In this document: piece after piece, positions 1 to 11,251 of the stretch | Numbering within the stretch: the first letter of the stretch is position 1 | Layout of the letters: the number at the start of each line of letters is the position of its first letter | Assembly: GCA_020744225.1 (NCBI GenBank) | Contig: JAGMWG010000004.1 | Span: 1,860,001-1,924,000 of the forward strand | Length of the DNA stretch: 64,000 nucleotides | Origin: Paraphoma chrysanthemicola | Taxonomy: Eukaryota; Ascomycota; Dothideomycetes; Pleosporales; Phaeosphaeriaceae | Direction of reading: 5' to 3' | Notes under the pieces: model-generated | What the model saw: only the letters and a program-made list of their open reading frames with translations | Databases searched by the model: none | Told to the model about the DNA's origin: nothing | Translations under genes and position numbers: made by a program

Positions 1-1555
1 CAAAGACAGTCGCACAGACTCTCACACGATGGAGCGCAACAAGTTAGATTCCAATCGATTGCAGAAGAGTCAGATAGTACGCCAGCAGCCAATCAGCGCA
101 TTGGACTCACACGATCGAACTCTTTGGCCCGAAGTGCAGGATTTAACTCTAAAAGAGGCTCCCTTTCGCGCTCAAACTCGGTCAAGGACAGATCTGGGGA
201 GATGTCTCCAAGAGAAGCGTCAATGGCGAGCAATCCAGTCAAGGATCTTGAGGAACAGCGCGACGCCCTGCACAAGGCTCTGAAATTTCTTCTTCAGCGA
301 CAAGAAATGCAACAAAAGGAGTTCTCGCGCCGAATCAAAGAGCTAGAAGGCGAGAGAGACGCTGCACTGAACCTTACCCCCCGTCGAACTGCATTCCATA
401 AGGAGGTTTCAGATCTCAGGAGCGAGGTCAACTCTCTCCGTCGTCGAGCGGACGATGCCCTCGAGCAAAAGTGGCAGTGCGAGAAAGGGTTGAGCGGACT
501 ACGCATGGATCTCGATCGTGCCCAACAAGAGACTGGCTCCCTTCGCGATCTCCTGCGAGAGCACGACATCACAATTCCAGAGATACAAATTAACAGCGAG
601 CCCATCTCCCTTGATAAGGCCTACAATGAGCTCCGGACAACGCATGCCCTTTCGCTCGCCCGGATCAAGCAGCTCGAATCGAGCGATGGCGAATCACTCG
701 GTGCTCTGGGCGCTGAAGCCGAGCGGACCTTGGACCTCTTGAAGCAAAGTATCTCGGACGCAGAGGCCGAGCGTGACTTTGCCCAGAAAGAGGCTGAGCA
801 ATATCGCAAACAAGCTCGAAGCCTGCAAAAGTCCGAAATTGAACACCTGGGCAAAGAGCAGAAGCTTAGTAGCGAGCTCTTCGCCGCAGCAACTCGCATG
901 GATCAGCTCTCGGAGCGTATTCAGCAACAGCTTGAGGCTAATAGCTCATTGCGTGCGCGCTTGACAGAAGCAATCACCCGCGGAGAGCGTGAGCAACAGA
1001 AGTCGACTGAACAGATCATCGAGTTGGAGCGCCGGCTTAAGACTGCCGAAGACAAGGTCATGCTTGCGCAACAATCCTCAGAGGATGCTATCGCCCAGCA
1101 CGAAGTAGAAGTTCAAGCCCTCAAGGACAGCCACGGTACTCACCTTCGCCGTGTCAAGTCGGGTCTTCTCAGTCCGTCGGCCTTCTCGCCAAAGATGCCC
1201 TCATCGCCAGTGTTTGCTCAACGCTCTCCTCGACTTGAGGTGACGAGATCTGGTCCTGCCATGACGATAGCCGAAGCAACCAAGACTGAGCTGCTTGAGA
1301 GGCGTGTGGAGGAGCTGGAGAAGGCTCTCAGGGATGCAGACCGCGAGATGGAGGAGGTCGTTGGTCGCATGAACTTTGCTCAGATCGAGGTGGCCGACCT
1401 GCAGTTCGAGAGGTAGGACAAACTTTTATTGAGTATCATGACAGGACATTGCTAACACGTTTGACAGGGATGAGGCCATGAGGCAGACAAGGAGACTTCA
1501 AGCCGACATTCTCGCAGAGCGTGAGAAAGTCAAGCTTCTGATGTCTTCGAACTAA
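1..1555 (+). CDS. Coiled-coil protein, C-terminal part (5' end outside window)
   Basis: The reading frame is open from base 1, so the start lies upstream of the window. Exon 1 ends at 1412, a GT-AG intron spans 1413-1467 (branch GCTAAC), and the last exon 1468-1555 ends in LLMSSN. About 500 residues are visible. After a Ser-rich stretch there are long heptad-rich helices (for example KDLEEQRDALHKALKFLLQR) broken by a Ser/Pro segment near SPKMPSSPVF, so a dimeric coiled-coil scaffold is likely. The overall look resembles the C-terminal part of fungal 'up-regulated during septation' (Uds1-domain) proteins, but the diagnostic N-terminal domain is not in the window. Family assignment is inference; the coding call is firm. 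Confidence 0.75.
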
Positions 1556-2918
1556 ATTTCCACATAATGACGGTTGCTGGACACGACACTTATATGACCA
1601 CTTTTATTCACTAAGCCAAACTTTGCTTCGGCGTTATCTTTGGGACCTTACTTGGGCATCAACGGCGCCTTACACTGGCACTGCATCTGCTGGCGCCATG
1701 ACCATGCGTACCTTACGCTTCACACAAATACTTTTGCTCCGTCTGGCGGCTTCCCAGACTATCCTTGTGGCGGACTACCCATTGCCACTGTTCTATACCC
1801 TCTAGCGACCATAGCGCTACATAATTTTCCACATCTAACGGGGCCTTCACGAGCCATTCCATGGGCTGCAGGCTTGTTTTGGATACTCGCACTCGAACGC
1901 CTTCTCACATCGAATGTCGATGTTGTACTATAGTGGTGTAATGGATCAATGTTAGTTAGCCGATATGCTGCTACGTCTTGTTCTGCTGGCAACGAGCGAC
2001 TGTAGTACTAGTTTCCTCGAATGCTCAATTGTCCACCAAACGATCAAGTATGCGACATAGTCCACAGTGCAATCTTGATACATGACCACGCTCTCTTCGT
2101 GCGTGGCTGCAGCAGTAGTCATACATATGCTCTAATTACAGGCTAGCTCAGTGTGGAGAGGCATGGATATTTACACGTGGGTACTATACGAGCCCAAGCG
2201 AGCTTTTGTCCGACAGGCACATGGTTTTCTTTGTACTCAGCGCCTGACTAGGTAGGGGAATGCATGCGTGGCCTATCGATAGTCCGGTGGCACGTTCTTG
2301 AATCCCACGGAAGGGTTCTCGGGGCATGACTCCGCAGCACCAATATGTATGCGGTTGGCGGAATCTAATATAGCGTTCACTCTCACCAGCATGCGTTGAC
2401 TGTAGTTGTATCTGAATTCTGCTTGGATTGGTACTGTGCTTGGAAGGCGGTACTATTCGTGCGCCCTCGCTTCGACGACGTCGCCGTTCTTGGAGAGGGT
2501 CGAGTGTGCAGTAGCCGCGCCGCGCGACTGCTGGTGTGGTCGCTACTGAGCATGGTGCAAGCAAGGTATTTGACTGCGGTTGAGCCCGCCCCTCACTCTC
2601 CCGCCCGCGGTGTGAGCTTGGACCCCTGCCCACTTTCTACCCATCCCTGACCGAGCTTCTGCGACACTCCCTGGTCGGCCCTCTCCCTTCGCTGTCCATT
2701 GCTGTCTTTCTTTTCACTCGCAGAGCGTCTTACATTTCCTGTGCTGTCTGTGAGCGTGCGCCCTCGCTCCTTCCGCCGGCTCTACGTTTGCCCGATTTGG
2801 GCACCTTCCACCCTCGAAACTCTCCTACACCCCTCCCCTTCGCTTCTCCACACACCCCTACCACCTCGCAGTCTCTGGCCGATAACTGAGGAGGGCATCC
2901 CTCTCGCCCACGCTCGCA
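1556..2918. other. Intergenic: long 5' region of cot1
   Basis: No convincing gene. A pyrimidine-rich stretch at about 2600-2900, just before the cot1 start, looks like a typical filamentous-fungal promoter/5' UTR. Short open frames here have no recognisable composition. Confidence 0.5.
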
Positions 2919-5001
2919 ATGAACAGCAATCAGCAGTCTAATCGGCTGCAGCTGAACTTTGGTGGCGCCCCCCGCAACGACCAGTACCAAGATGGCGGCC
3001 GCGCCTTTCCAACGACACCGAGCACGTTTCCACAACCCGTATACCCGAATCAGGCCGGCCAGCAGGAGGTGTGGGGCACACAGCAACAGCAGCATGGCAA
3101 CGGCTATAGTGGTGGCTACTTCCAGAGTCCCTACCAACAGGCCCAGTACCAGGGCCAGCAAGGCAATCTTCAAACTCAGCACCTGCAGCAGCGCTTCGAT
3201 GCCAATGGCCTAGCTCAACAGCTGTCCTCTCAGCACCTGGGAGGGAATGGCCGCTCTGGGAGCCCGTACGGTCGTCAGCCCTCGCCAAACCCGCAGCGCC
3301 CTCGCACCGCCGACAACAGGGGCTATGGTTATGGCTCATATGGTGGCTCTCAAGGCCCCCGGCAACCATCGCTCTACGACGAGGAGGCTCCAAAGAAGAC
3401 GCCCGAGAAATACTCAGAGAACGTTGAGAAGCAGGCGATGGTGTCAAAGAGTCTAGTCAATACCTTCTTCAAGGACAGTGTCCAGCGCGCACGCGACCGC
3501 AACCAAAGGCATGGTCTCATCAACTCCTTCCACCTTCATACATTGCTGACCTTCACCCAGAGCTCTGGAACTGGAATCGATCATAAAGGAGCCTTCCATC
3601 TCGGACAACCGCAAGGCCCAGAAGGAGAACAGCATGCGACGTGCTGAGGTCGAATACCTGCGCTTTTTGCGAACGAAGGAGAAGCCCGAGAACTTCTCTA
3701 CCCTCAAGATTATCGGCAAGGGTGCTTTCGGAGAGGTCAAGCTTGTCCAGCGGAAGAACGATGGCAAGATTTATGCTCTGAAATCACTTGTCAAGCAAGA
3801 GATGGTAAGCCCACACATGCAAAGGCTGTATTCACCTCACTTACATCTCGCAGTTCAAGAAAGATCAGCTTGCCCACGTTCGTTCAGAACGTGACATTCT
3901 CGCCGAGTCAGACAGTCCCTGGGTTGTCAAACTGCACACGACCTTCCAAGATAATACGTTCCTCTACATGCTTATGGAGTTCTTGCCCGGTGGCGATCTC
4001 ATGACTATGCTAATCAAGTACGAAATTTTCACGGAGGACATTACTCGATTCTACATGGCTGAGATCACACTTGCCATTGAAGCTGTCCACAAGCTTGGTT
4101 TTATCCATCGGTACGTCATGGTGGAGTTGACGATAGTCCCCTCTGGCTTCTGCTGACACGTATTCAGTGACATTAAGCCCGACAACATCTTACTGGATAG
4201 AGGAGGCCATATCAAGTTGACCGATTTCGGTCTGTCGACAGGTTTCCACAAGGAGCACGATGCAGGCTACTACAAGAAGTTGCTCGCAGGTGGCGCACAC
4301 AAATCTGCTCGCGACAACCGAAACTCGATGAATCTCGACCAGATTCAACTTACAGTCAGCAATCGTACCCAGATCAATACTTGGAGGAAATCTCGACGAC
4401 AGCTAGCCTATTCGACTGTAGGTACACCCGACTATATCGCACCGGAGATCTTCAGCGGACAGGGCTACGACTTTGGCTGTGATTGGTGGTCGGTTGGCAC
4501 CATCATGTTCGAATGCCTTATCGGCTGGCCGCCGTTCTGTGCTGAAGAACCTCATGACACATACCGCAAGATTGTCGACTGGCCGCGCAACCTGCACTTT
4601 CCCCCAGACCAGCAGTTGGGTGCGGAGGCCGAAGATTTCGTTAGGCGGTGAGTTTGCCAACGTGCTCGATACATGACTCGCAACTGACGCAACTGTTTCT
4701 TAGCTTGATTTGCGACGCCGAGCATCGTCTCGGCCGTATTGGTGGCGCCAACGAGATCAAGCAGCATCCATTCTTCCGCGGCGTTGATTGGCATGCCTTA
4801 CGACGCATCCGGGCGCCGTTTGAGCCGAAGCTACAGTCAAACATCGACACGCAGTACTTCCCCATTGACGAGATCGACCAGAACGACACCAGCGCGGCTT
4901 ACCGAGCCCAAGCTGCCCAGTCCGGCGACGACGAGTACGCCACGAGCTTGCCTTTCATTGGTTACACGTACAAGCGCTTCGATGCGTATCGAGGACCATA
5001 G
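2919..5001 (+). CDS. cot1: NDR/LATS-family Ser/Thr kinase COT1 (Cbk1/Orb6 orthologue)
   Basis: AGC kinase of the RAM/MOR pathway controlling polar growth and hyphal branching. Five exons: 2919-3508, 3561-3804, 3854-4110, 4168-4647, 4704-5001, giving 622 residues. The first about 200 residues are Gln/Asn/Gly-rich and disordered, as in COT1 orthologues. An NTR-like helix (SKSLVNTFFKDSVQRARDRN) binds Mob2 in this family. The kinase domain starts near residue 247, with glycine loop GKGAFGEV, ALKSL lysine, HRDIKPDN, DFGLS, the NDR insert and the activation segment STVGTPDYIAPE. The hydrophobic motif FIGYTYKRF is near the C-terminus. Intron 1 (3509-3560) must be GC-AG, because only that join keeps the frame and the family sequence. 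Assignment is near certain. Confidence 0.96.
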
Positions 5002-5626
5002 ATGCGCACGCGCGCTTGAAGATGAATCAGGACTACATCACGCTTCATGCCAGTCATCTGAGGCTATATGACTTTGGTTAGCATATCGAACACGAGCATC
5101 GTATGGGCGTTGTTGCTTGTCTCACATTTACTTCTTCTCTTTGTCTCTGCTGGCAGTCTAGTTGGGACCTTTGTGAGAACTGCGGAGAGGATGGTGGCGG
5201 TCATAGTAAATGAGGTGCTGATGAGGGAGGTTCTGGATCTTCGTCTCGGAGTGGCATGTCTGCTTACATCATGATAATCTTGGGCGATTGCCACGGGATG
5301 GAGTCTAGCAGGCGTACACGCACAAGAATCAACTTACGTGCACATTACGAGTAACCAATATCGTGCCTGCTTTCTCATTTCTCAAGCCACTTCCGTATGC
5401 TGGGTATTCGCAAGGTGACCCTGGTGAGCTATGCTGCGTGCGAATTCGACGCTCTCTCATGATATCTCGAAATGCCTTTGAACGCCATACTTATGAAGAT
5501 CTTATTCCATGCGCCGAATCTCGTCAAATCAGCTTTCCTCCGTCCTTCTCATCCCCATCAACCGTCTTTTGCAAATATACACCATGCGCCTCAACGCTGA
5601 CTCGTCACCCTCTCGCCATCGCTCCT
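5002..5626. other. Intergenic between converging cot1 and rpb12
   Basis: Tail-to-tail region holding both 3' UTRs. I see no further gene. Confidence 0.5.
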
Positions 5627-5967
5627 TCATCGCGCCTCAAACTGCACCATACTAAGCAACACGTTAGCATTTGCTCCCTCATATGCCTCATTCCTACCCT
5701 CCTCCCCACCTTCTCTTTCAAAACATCACCCATCTCATTGCCAAACCTGCATCCGCCTCAAACTATGCTGCCTGGATGAACTCACCGGTTTGTCCTCTGC
5801 TTGTACAGCACGCGATGACCACAGTTCCTGCACCGGATGGGCTCGCCGCGCTTGAGAGGGACGTCTTGATCGCAGTCACCGCATTTGTAGTGCACGGTGC
5901 GCGCGTTGGCGTCGATGACGGCGGTGTCGGTGGTGGTGGTTTGGGCGTTGCCGTATTGTTGCGACAT
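5627..5967 (-). CDS. rpb12: RNA polymerases I/II/III common subunit Rpb12 (RPABC4)
   Basis: Small zinc-ribbon subunit shared by the three nuclear RNA polymerases. Exon 1 (5967-5786) encodes the start MSQQYG and the zinc ribbon YKCGDC...IRCRNCGHRVLYKQ. A GT-AG intron (5785-5652) follows, then a 25-nt last exon (5651-5627) encoding MVQFEAR, the invariant Rpb12 C-terminus. Total 68 residues, normal for the family. The frame is open further upstream to about 6243, but the added residues have no family counterpart, so the ATG at 5967 is chosen. A single-exon prediction would lose the functional tail. Confidence 0.95.
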
Positions 5968-7095
5968 GGTGAGGATGTTTCGGGTTGTGAGGCGTCGATT
6001 TGGGTGAAGAGTAAGTGCGGGTGGGGATTTTTGGTGGTTTCTGGCGCGGAGGGTGCGTGTTTTGGGGTCGTGGGTTTGGGATAGCCTGGGAGTGAGTGTG
6101 AAGGTTGATTTCGTGAGATATTTTGGCCGGCAATGGGAAACGCGTCCGTGCGCTGTACTTATCGATAAGGTTCTTTCAGTCTTTGTTCTTCCGACGGTCA
6201 CCTTTACGTGCCCCATTTCAATATTGTTTGTTCTTTTGGCCATTTGATGAGATTTAGTCTTGGTCTTTTATATCTTGCCGTTGCACGAGCACGCAGGTGA
6301 GGCTCTTACTATTTGTTACTGCACCATCACATCACTAAACCCCTGCATTCACCGCACTGTATCAGGCCGGTGCATACCGTAAGACGAAGCAGACATATTT
6401 CTGAATTACGATCATGAAGAGAATATGATCGGAGTTCGAAAAAATATGTTGAATGTGTGAAATCGTCCTCATGAGAGGTCATGACTGGACTATTGTCATG
6501 GCGCAACACAAGGACTTGTTCTACCACAGGTACAAGGGCCATGTGAATGTCTACGGTAATTCCGATAGTCTTTCAGGTCGAGCCTTGGTGGTGAATAGTA
6601 AGGGCGCGTACTTCAAGGTCTTGATGGTCCTGTATGAACATTTGGAGAGGCTGCAGCAGAGGATGGATGATATAGTGCATACTTAATGGGTAGGCTGGGC
6701 ATGATATTCTCAGATTGGGACCATCATCGAAATACATGCGATATTTAGTATTGCGATGAATGGACCAGCCTAATCGCTAAGTTTCAGAGTCAGCCGGACT
6801 TGATTCTACGCGCCAGTGAATGGACATGTAAGATGTGCAGCAAACTCAACCCCAATGCTCACAACGCGGCCCGGTCTCGCCGCAAACTTGGTTCCCATAA
6901 ACGCGTCAAACGCCAGCGATAAGTTTCCCGCGTCTGCGTGAGCTGCGTTCGGAGAGGTGTCGGCTTATTGCGGGTTTCCTAATCAGGCGAGCTGAATATA
7001 GTGATGATACGATCGAATGACTGGCCATCAACACCACCATTTGCATCTCCGTCTAAAACCAGGCAGTATCCACTCCTCCGCCAAAGAAGATCAGA
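5968..7095. other. Intergenic region
   Basis: Divergent promoter space between rpb12 and the orphan at 7096. A 77-codon open frame at 6453-6686 (+) exists but has no supporting feature. Nothing else recognised. Confidence 0.4.
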
Positions 7096-7583
7096 ATGCA
7101 GTATGCGAACGACAACACCCTTCCTCCGTTCAATACAAGCCCAGAAGAAGTCATGTCCCCAGACAGCAGCCCAGGAACCTACCAAAACCTCAAGCATGAG
7201 AAACTCATCAAAGACGCTATCATCGGTACCTATTTTGCCTCGTCTATCGATCAGCACTTACTCACATCATCGCAGACCACGCAAAAGCTCTCTACGGTGG
7301 CTCCCATCCTAACGTCCACACCTGGGCGGTCATTCTTTCCAACGACCCCATGCAAGACCTTCCCTGGACTGCGCACGTGATTGTGTACACGATTCAAAAC
7401 AGTCTGCGCAACTGGACGATTTTGAACACAGGCGCGAGTCAGCCGCAGAGTACGAGCTTGGAGGCGCTGCAGGTGTTGTCGTTGTTTGTGCAGAGTGGGT
7501 TGCATGCGTTGATTGCGAAGAGGCAGCAGGAATCAAATAGAGTAGAGGAGGGAATAGGGAGTGGGTATGCGAGGTTGGGTTGA
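7096..7583 (+). CDS. Small orphan protein, function unknown
   Basis: Two exons, 7096-7225 and 7276-7583, joined by a GT-AG intron ending in CGCAG; 145 residues. The join gives a smooth sequence (KDAII|DHAKALYGG). The N-terminus is Pro/Ser-rich; the rest looks like a compact helical domain (WTAHVIVYTIQNSLRNWTIL and a later Leu-rich helix). No signal peptide or membrane segment. I do not recognise the family. It converges on the transporter gene, with 95 bp between the two stops. Confidence 0.6.
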
Positions 7584-7678
7584 GTCGTGCCGGAGGGAGA
7601 TATGGTGGGAATAGTGTTTTGAGCATTGATTGATGAGATTGGGTGGTTTGAAGAAGAGTACTGCATTAAAAAGAGGTT

Positions 7679-10287
7679 CTACTCATCGCTAGAACCACCT
7701 TCCGCCCTGCTATCATTGACCTCGCGTCCTATTTCATTGACTTGTTCAACCTGCACCCATGTGTAGAGCTGATACGGATCGTCTGGCCGAGGTTGCAGTT
7801 TTCTTCGCACATGTATATTCCATTTATACTTCACCATATCCCACGCCCATGGCACCATGACCGTGACCTGGTAGCTAATGTGTTTGCTAGTCTTGACGTT
7901 AAAGATGTAATTGAGCTCTTCCAGGGAAATGTAGTTCAGCCCTTGAGAGTCGTTGGAGCCGAGCGTGGCGCCTGCGGTCTCTGGGACGAGGAAGAAGATG
8001 AGGATTAAGGAGAGGATATTGAGGCCGCTGAAGATGCCTAAAAGGCGCGATTCGCCAGTATGCACGTCGGCGTCGTCCGTTGGGTAGGATGCGAGTGCTC
8101 GTGTAAGCTGCGGGACGACAAGAGCGAGGATGCCTTTATAAGAATATTGGTGATCATGGTTCAGTTGGCTTGTGGAGGGAATCGCACCGGCTCCGAAGAG
8201 GTTAGCGAACACAGCGAAGCTCATACCAGCCTCGCGATTGAGCAGTGGGAAGACCTCTGATGAGTATGCAAATGGGACTATTCTTTGTCAGTCGATGTTG
8301 AGCCAGGTTTATTGTTCATATACTAACCAGGACCTTGACCCCACGAGTAGAAAAAAACAAAGAAGAACATGAACATGACCACTACTGCAAGTCTATTTGT
8401 TTCGTTCTTGATATTGTACGATAAACAGGCTCCGAACATAGACGCGATCATGCCTGGGTATGAAGAGAGGAGAAGAAATCTTCTACCTCTTCGATCGATG
8501 AAGCCGTAGATAGGGAAAGTGAAGATGAAGTTAGCAAGCCCAAATCCTAGACTCAGTCCTGGCCCAAGCAACGAGTTTGAGGTGAGTTTAGGATCGTGGA
8601 AGAAAGTCGTGCTATAGAACTGGAGAATATTCTGAACATTTAATTTAGCGTCAACGTCTTGCGGGTAGAGTATTCTTCCGCTTACTATTCCACACATTTG
8701 CTGTGTACACATCATTACTAGCGCTGCTGTAGTCGCACGCCTGATACGTGGCATGCTGAAGAGTTGATACACCCTGGTGACATAGAAACTTGCTTTCGCA
8801 CAGCGCTGATACTCCTCAAGGTCAACGTCATCTTTCTGGTTCGTTATGGTGCCCCATATCCGTTTGATCCGCTTAGTCAAAGGCAAGCAAGCATCATCTG
8901 AATCTCTTTGATTCTCCCGATTGCTGTCCGGTGGGGCGGTTGGTTCGGTTATGTCACGCTCATGATTATCGTTATGGCGGATATAATTCATTTCGAGACT
9001 CGTGATAGATTCCCTGGTTATGCTACCGTTGACTTGGTCATGGTGCTTTTGCGAGGCCTCGATATCAACGCGGCGTGCTTTTCGTCCAAGCAACTTGATC
9101 TCGGCTTGGATCTGCGCGTTCGCATAGTAGAGCTCAGCAGCTGCTTGAAGGGGTGTCTCACGTAAGGCACAGAAGGATGCAAAGGCGTCTTGATAGCGGC
9201 CTTTCTTAAGCAGCCATCTTGGTGACTCTGGTATGGTCCATACGAGGCTGAATGATGGTTATTCATTGCTTGGTAGCAGGTAACGAGAGTATTACCTCAA
9301 GAGCACCACTGTCGGGAGCACCGCGGAGGCTACTTCGTATCTCCATCTATTCTCGCCTGTCTGCGAGACAATGAGATTAGCTGTAAAGCCGAGGAAAATC
9401 CCGAAGGCGTCGAACAGTTGCCAATTCATCACCAGAGCACCTCTAGCGTATTCGTTAGCTTCATCGTGATTATCTTTGGAGGCATGCGGAGTTCACCTGA
9501 GATGCGGAGGGCTGACTTCGGCTCCGTATATTGGCGTAACGCTTGCTTTCGCACCCATGGCTGCACCCAAAACAACTCTGCAGCCAAGCAGCCGCTGCCA
9601 TGTCTGAGAGAAACCACATCCAATAGCACCAGCCAGGCAGAGACAGCCAGAGAAGAAAATTGCGCCTCTGCGGCCCAAGATCAGTGACTGCAAAGGGTCT
9701 GACAGCCAACAACCCAGTACGCTGGCAGAAAAGTACAGAACGGAATTGATTGCGGCAAATATCCAGATCTCTCTCGTCTCAGTTGGGGGTCCATCTTCGT
9801 TGGTCAGTCCCAGCTGTTTTCCCCAAGTGAGATTCGCGCCATTCTGATTTTTTCAGCAAATTAAGGCCATACTGTAATGTAACAGGGCCCAGCTTACAAG
9901 TCCTGTTTGAACCCACCCTTGAATGACTGCCGCAAGACAGAGCGTCACAATCGTAACGCGGAGCGGTCGAGGCTGCTGCCAAAAGCCTCGGTCTTTCTGC
10001 ACCTTGATCGCCTTTTCTTCAAGTGCCGTAAGACCTCTGATGCGTCGCGAAACGCATAGATGAGGGACCTGTTGATATCGCGCCACGAGGACAGCTTTTG
10101 TCCAGAAGTCTATGTCAGGGTGGTCATGGTTGATTCTCCTTGCGAAAGATTTGACGCTCTGCTCCAATTCTTCGGGAGAATAACGTGCGAGAGGGTTGTC
10201 AATTCTACGTAAAGTCAGACCGTGTTCACAGTAAATCAGGTCAGGCCAATGCTTGCGCATATCTGGTATTGCTACCGGAGCTGGCAT
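7679..10287 (-). CDS. MFS sugar transporter
   Basis: Twelve-helix plasma-membrane sugar transporter of the fungal SP family. Reading minus strand, exons join at QTGL|NGANLTWGKQLGL, SPPHLR|GALVMNW, LLS|LVWTIPESPRW, QQMCGI|NILQFYST, WGQGP|VPFAYSSEVFP and NLFGAG|ILALVVP; each intron is GT-AG. Family signatures: EVSPPHLRG after helix 4, PESPRW after helix 6, DRRGRR in the second half, and the QQ..GI..FYS helix 7 motif. The central loop is long (about 80 residues) and charged. Two introns (at CGI and FGAG) are multiples of three without stops, so a naive model would read through them. The chosen start, MPAPVAIPDM at 10287, is uncertain; the frame is open to 10446. Substrate cannot be inferred. Confidence 0.88.
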
Positions 10288-11251
10288 TACGCCATGCGCT
10301 GGAGCCGAAACGGGACGACTGTGTGATGTTAGGTTTGCTCCAGTGACCGAGCATATGTCAAAACGCTCACCATCATGTGCGTCCAATCGAACGGAACTCG
10401 GTTTTGTCGGCGGCGAATCTTGCAAGAATACTTGAGGGCAGCGCATGTCGTGCGATCAATATACGCATTTCAGATGCTGGATAGCGCTGATGTGGCTCTG
10501 CTCTATGCACAACGGCAGCCTTGTACCACGCCAAATGTAAGACACTCGATTCCATGTGTGGCGCAAGGCAGGTTCAAGGAGTGCCGTTGACGTGGAGGCG
10601 TATGAGCTGCGCGGATATCGTTGTTGAAGCGTGGCAATCGCTATCGGCTGCAAGATGCGAAACCCGATGCATGGACATCATTGGCTGATACAAATCGCGA
10701 TGGTGAAGGCTAGTGTTTGTTTGTGCGAAGCCACGGCCCAGGCCTCCCGCTAGTTGGGAGCTCCTTCTTCCCTGCAGACTAGAGTAAGAAAGGTGCAGAT
10801 TCCTGGAACCCCGCCCCATTCACCATCGATGTTCATGCTGATCACTGCTTGCTATCCCGCTCCCCCGCATCATGACGTGACAAGGCCGATTCTATCAACC
10901 ATCTCAGCCTCGTGGCAAAAACAGCCCAATGGTCACACTGGTATGCCTCCACCACTATCATCTCACATGAGCTGTGAAAGCAAGATTTGCCTATGATACA
11001 AATATCTCTGCATCATGACTGCCACGATCTCTTCGTAGAGGGCAAGGTTCATTGTCGTTGCCCTATATGAGGGTATGCTACCCGTCTCGGCCTACAGCAC
11101 AGTATTGGCCCTGGGACGCCTGATATCGTGGTAAAAGTCAGCCTGGAGATGGCGACCCGCTTCCACTCAACATCCCAATCTTTCCTTAGGTCAAGAAGTG
11201 CGTGCGGCTCATTCACCCTGGGACCAGAAGTACAAAACCGATCAATCAAAC
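10288..11251. other. Intergenic, divergent promoter region
   Basis: Lies between the heads of the transporter and the ankyrin gene. No gene recognised, although the transporter N-terminus may extend to 10446. Confidence 0.4.

Noticed and set aside
1640..1933. 97-codon ORF upstream of cot1
   Set aside because: No recognisable domain or splice-supported extension; another frame is open over the same bases.
6453..6686. 77-codon ORF between rpb12 and the orphan at 7096
   Set aside because: Too short, no domain, no intron signals tying it to a gene.
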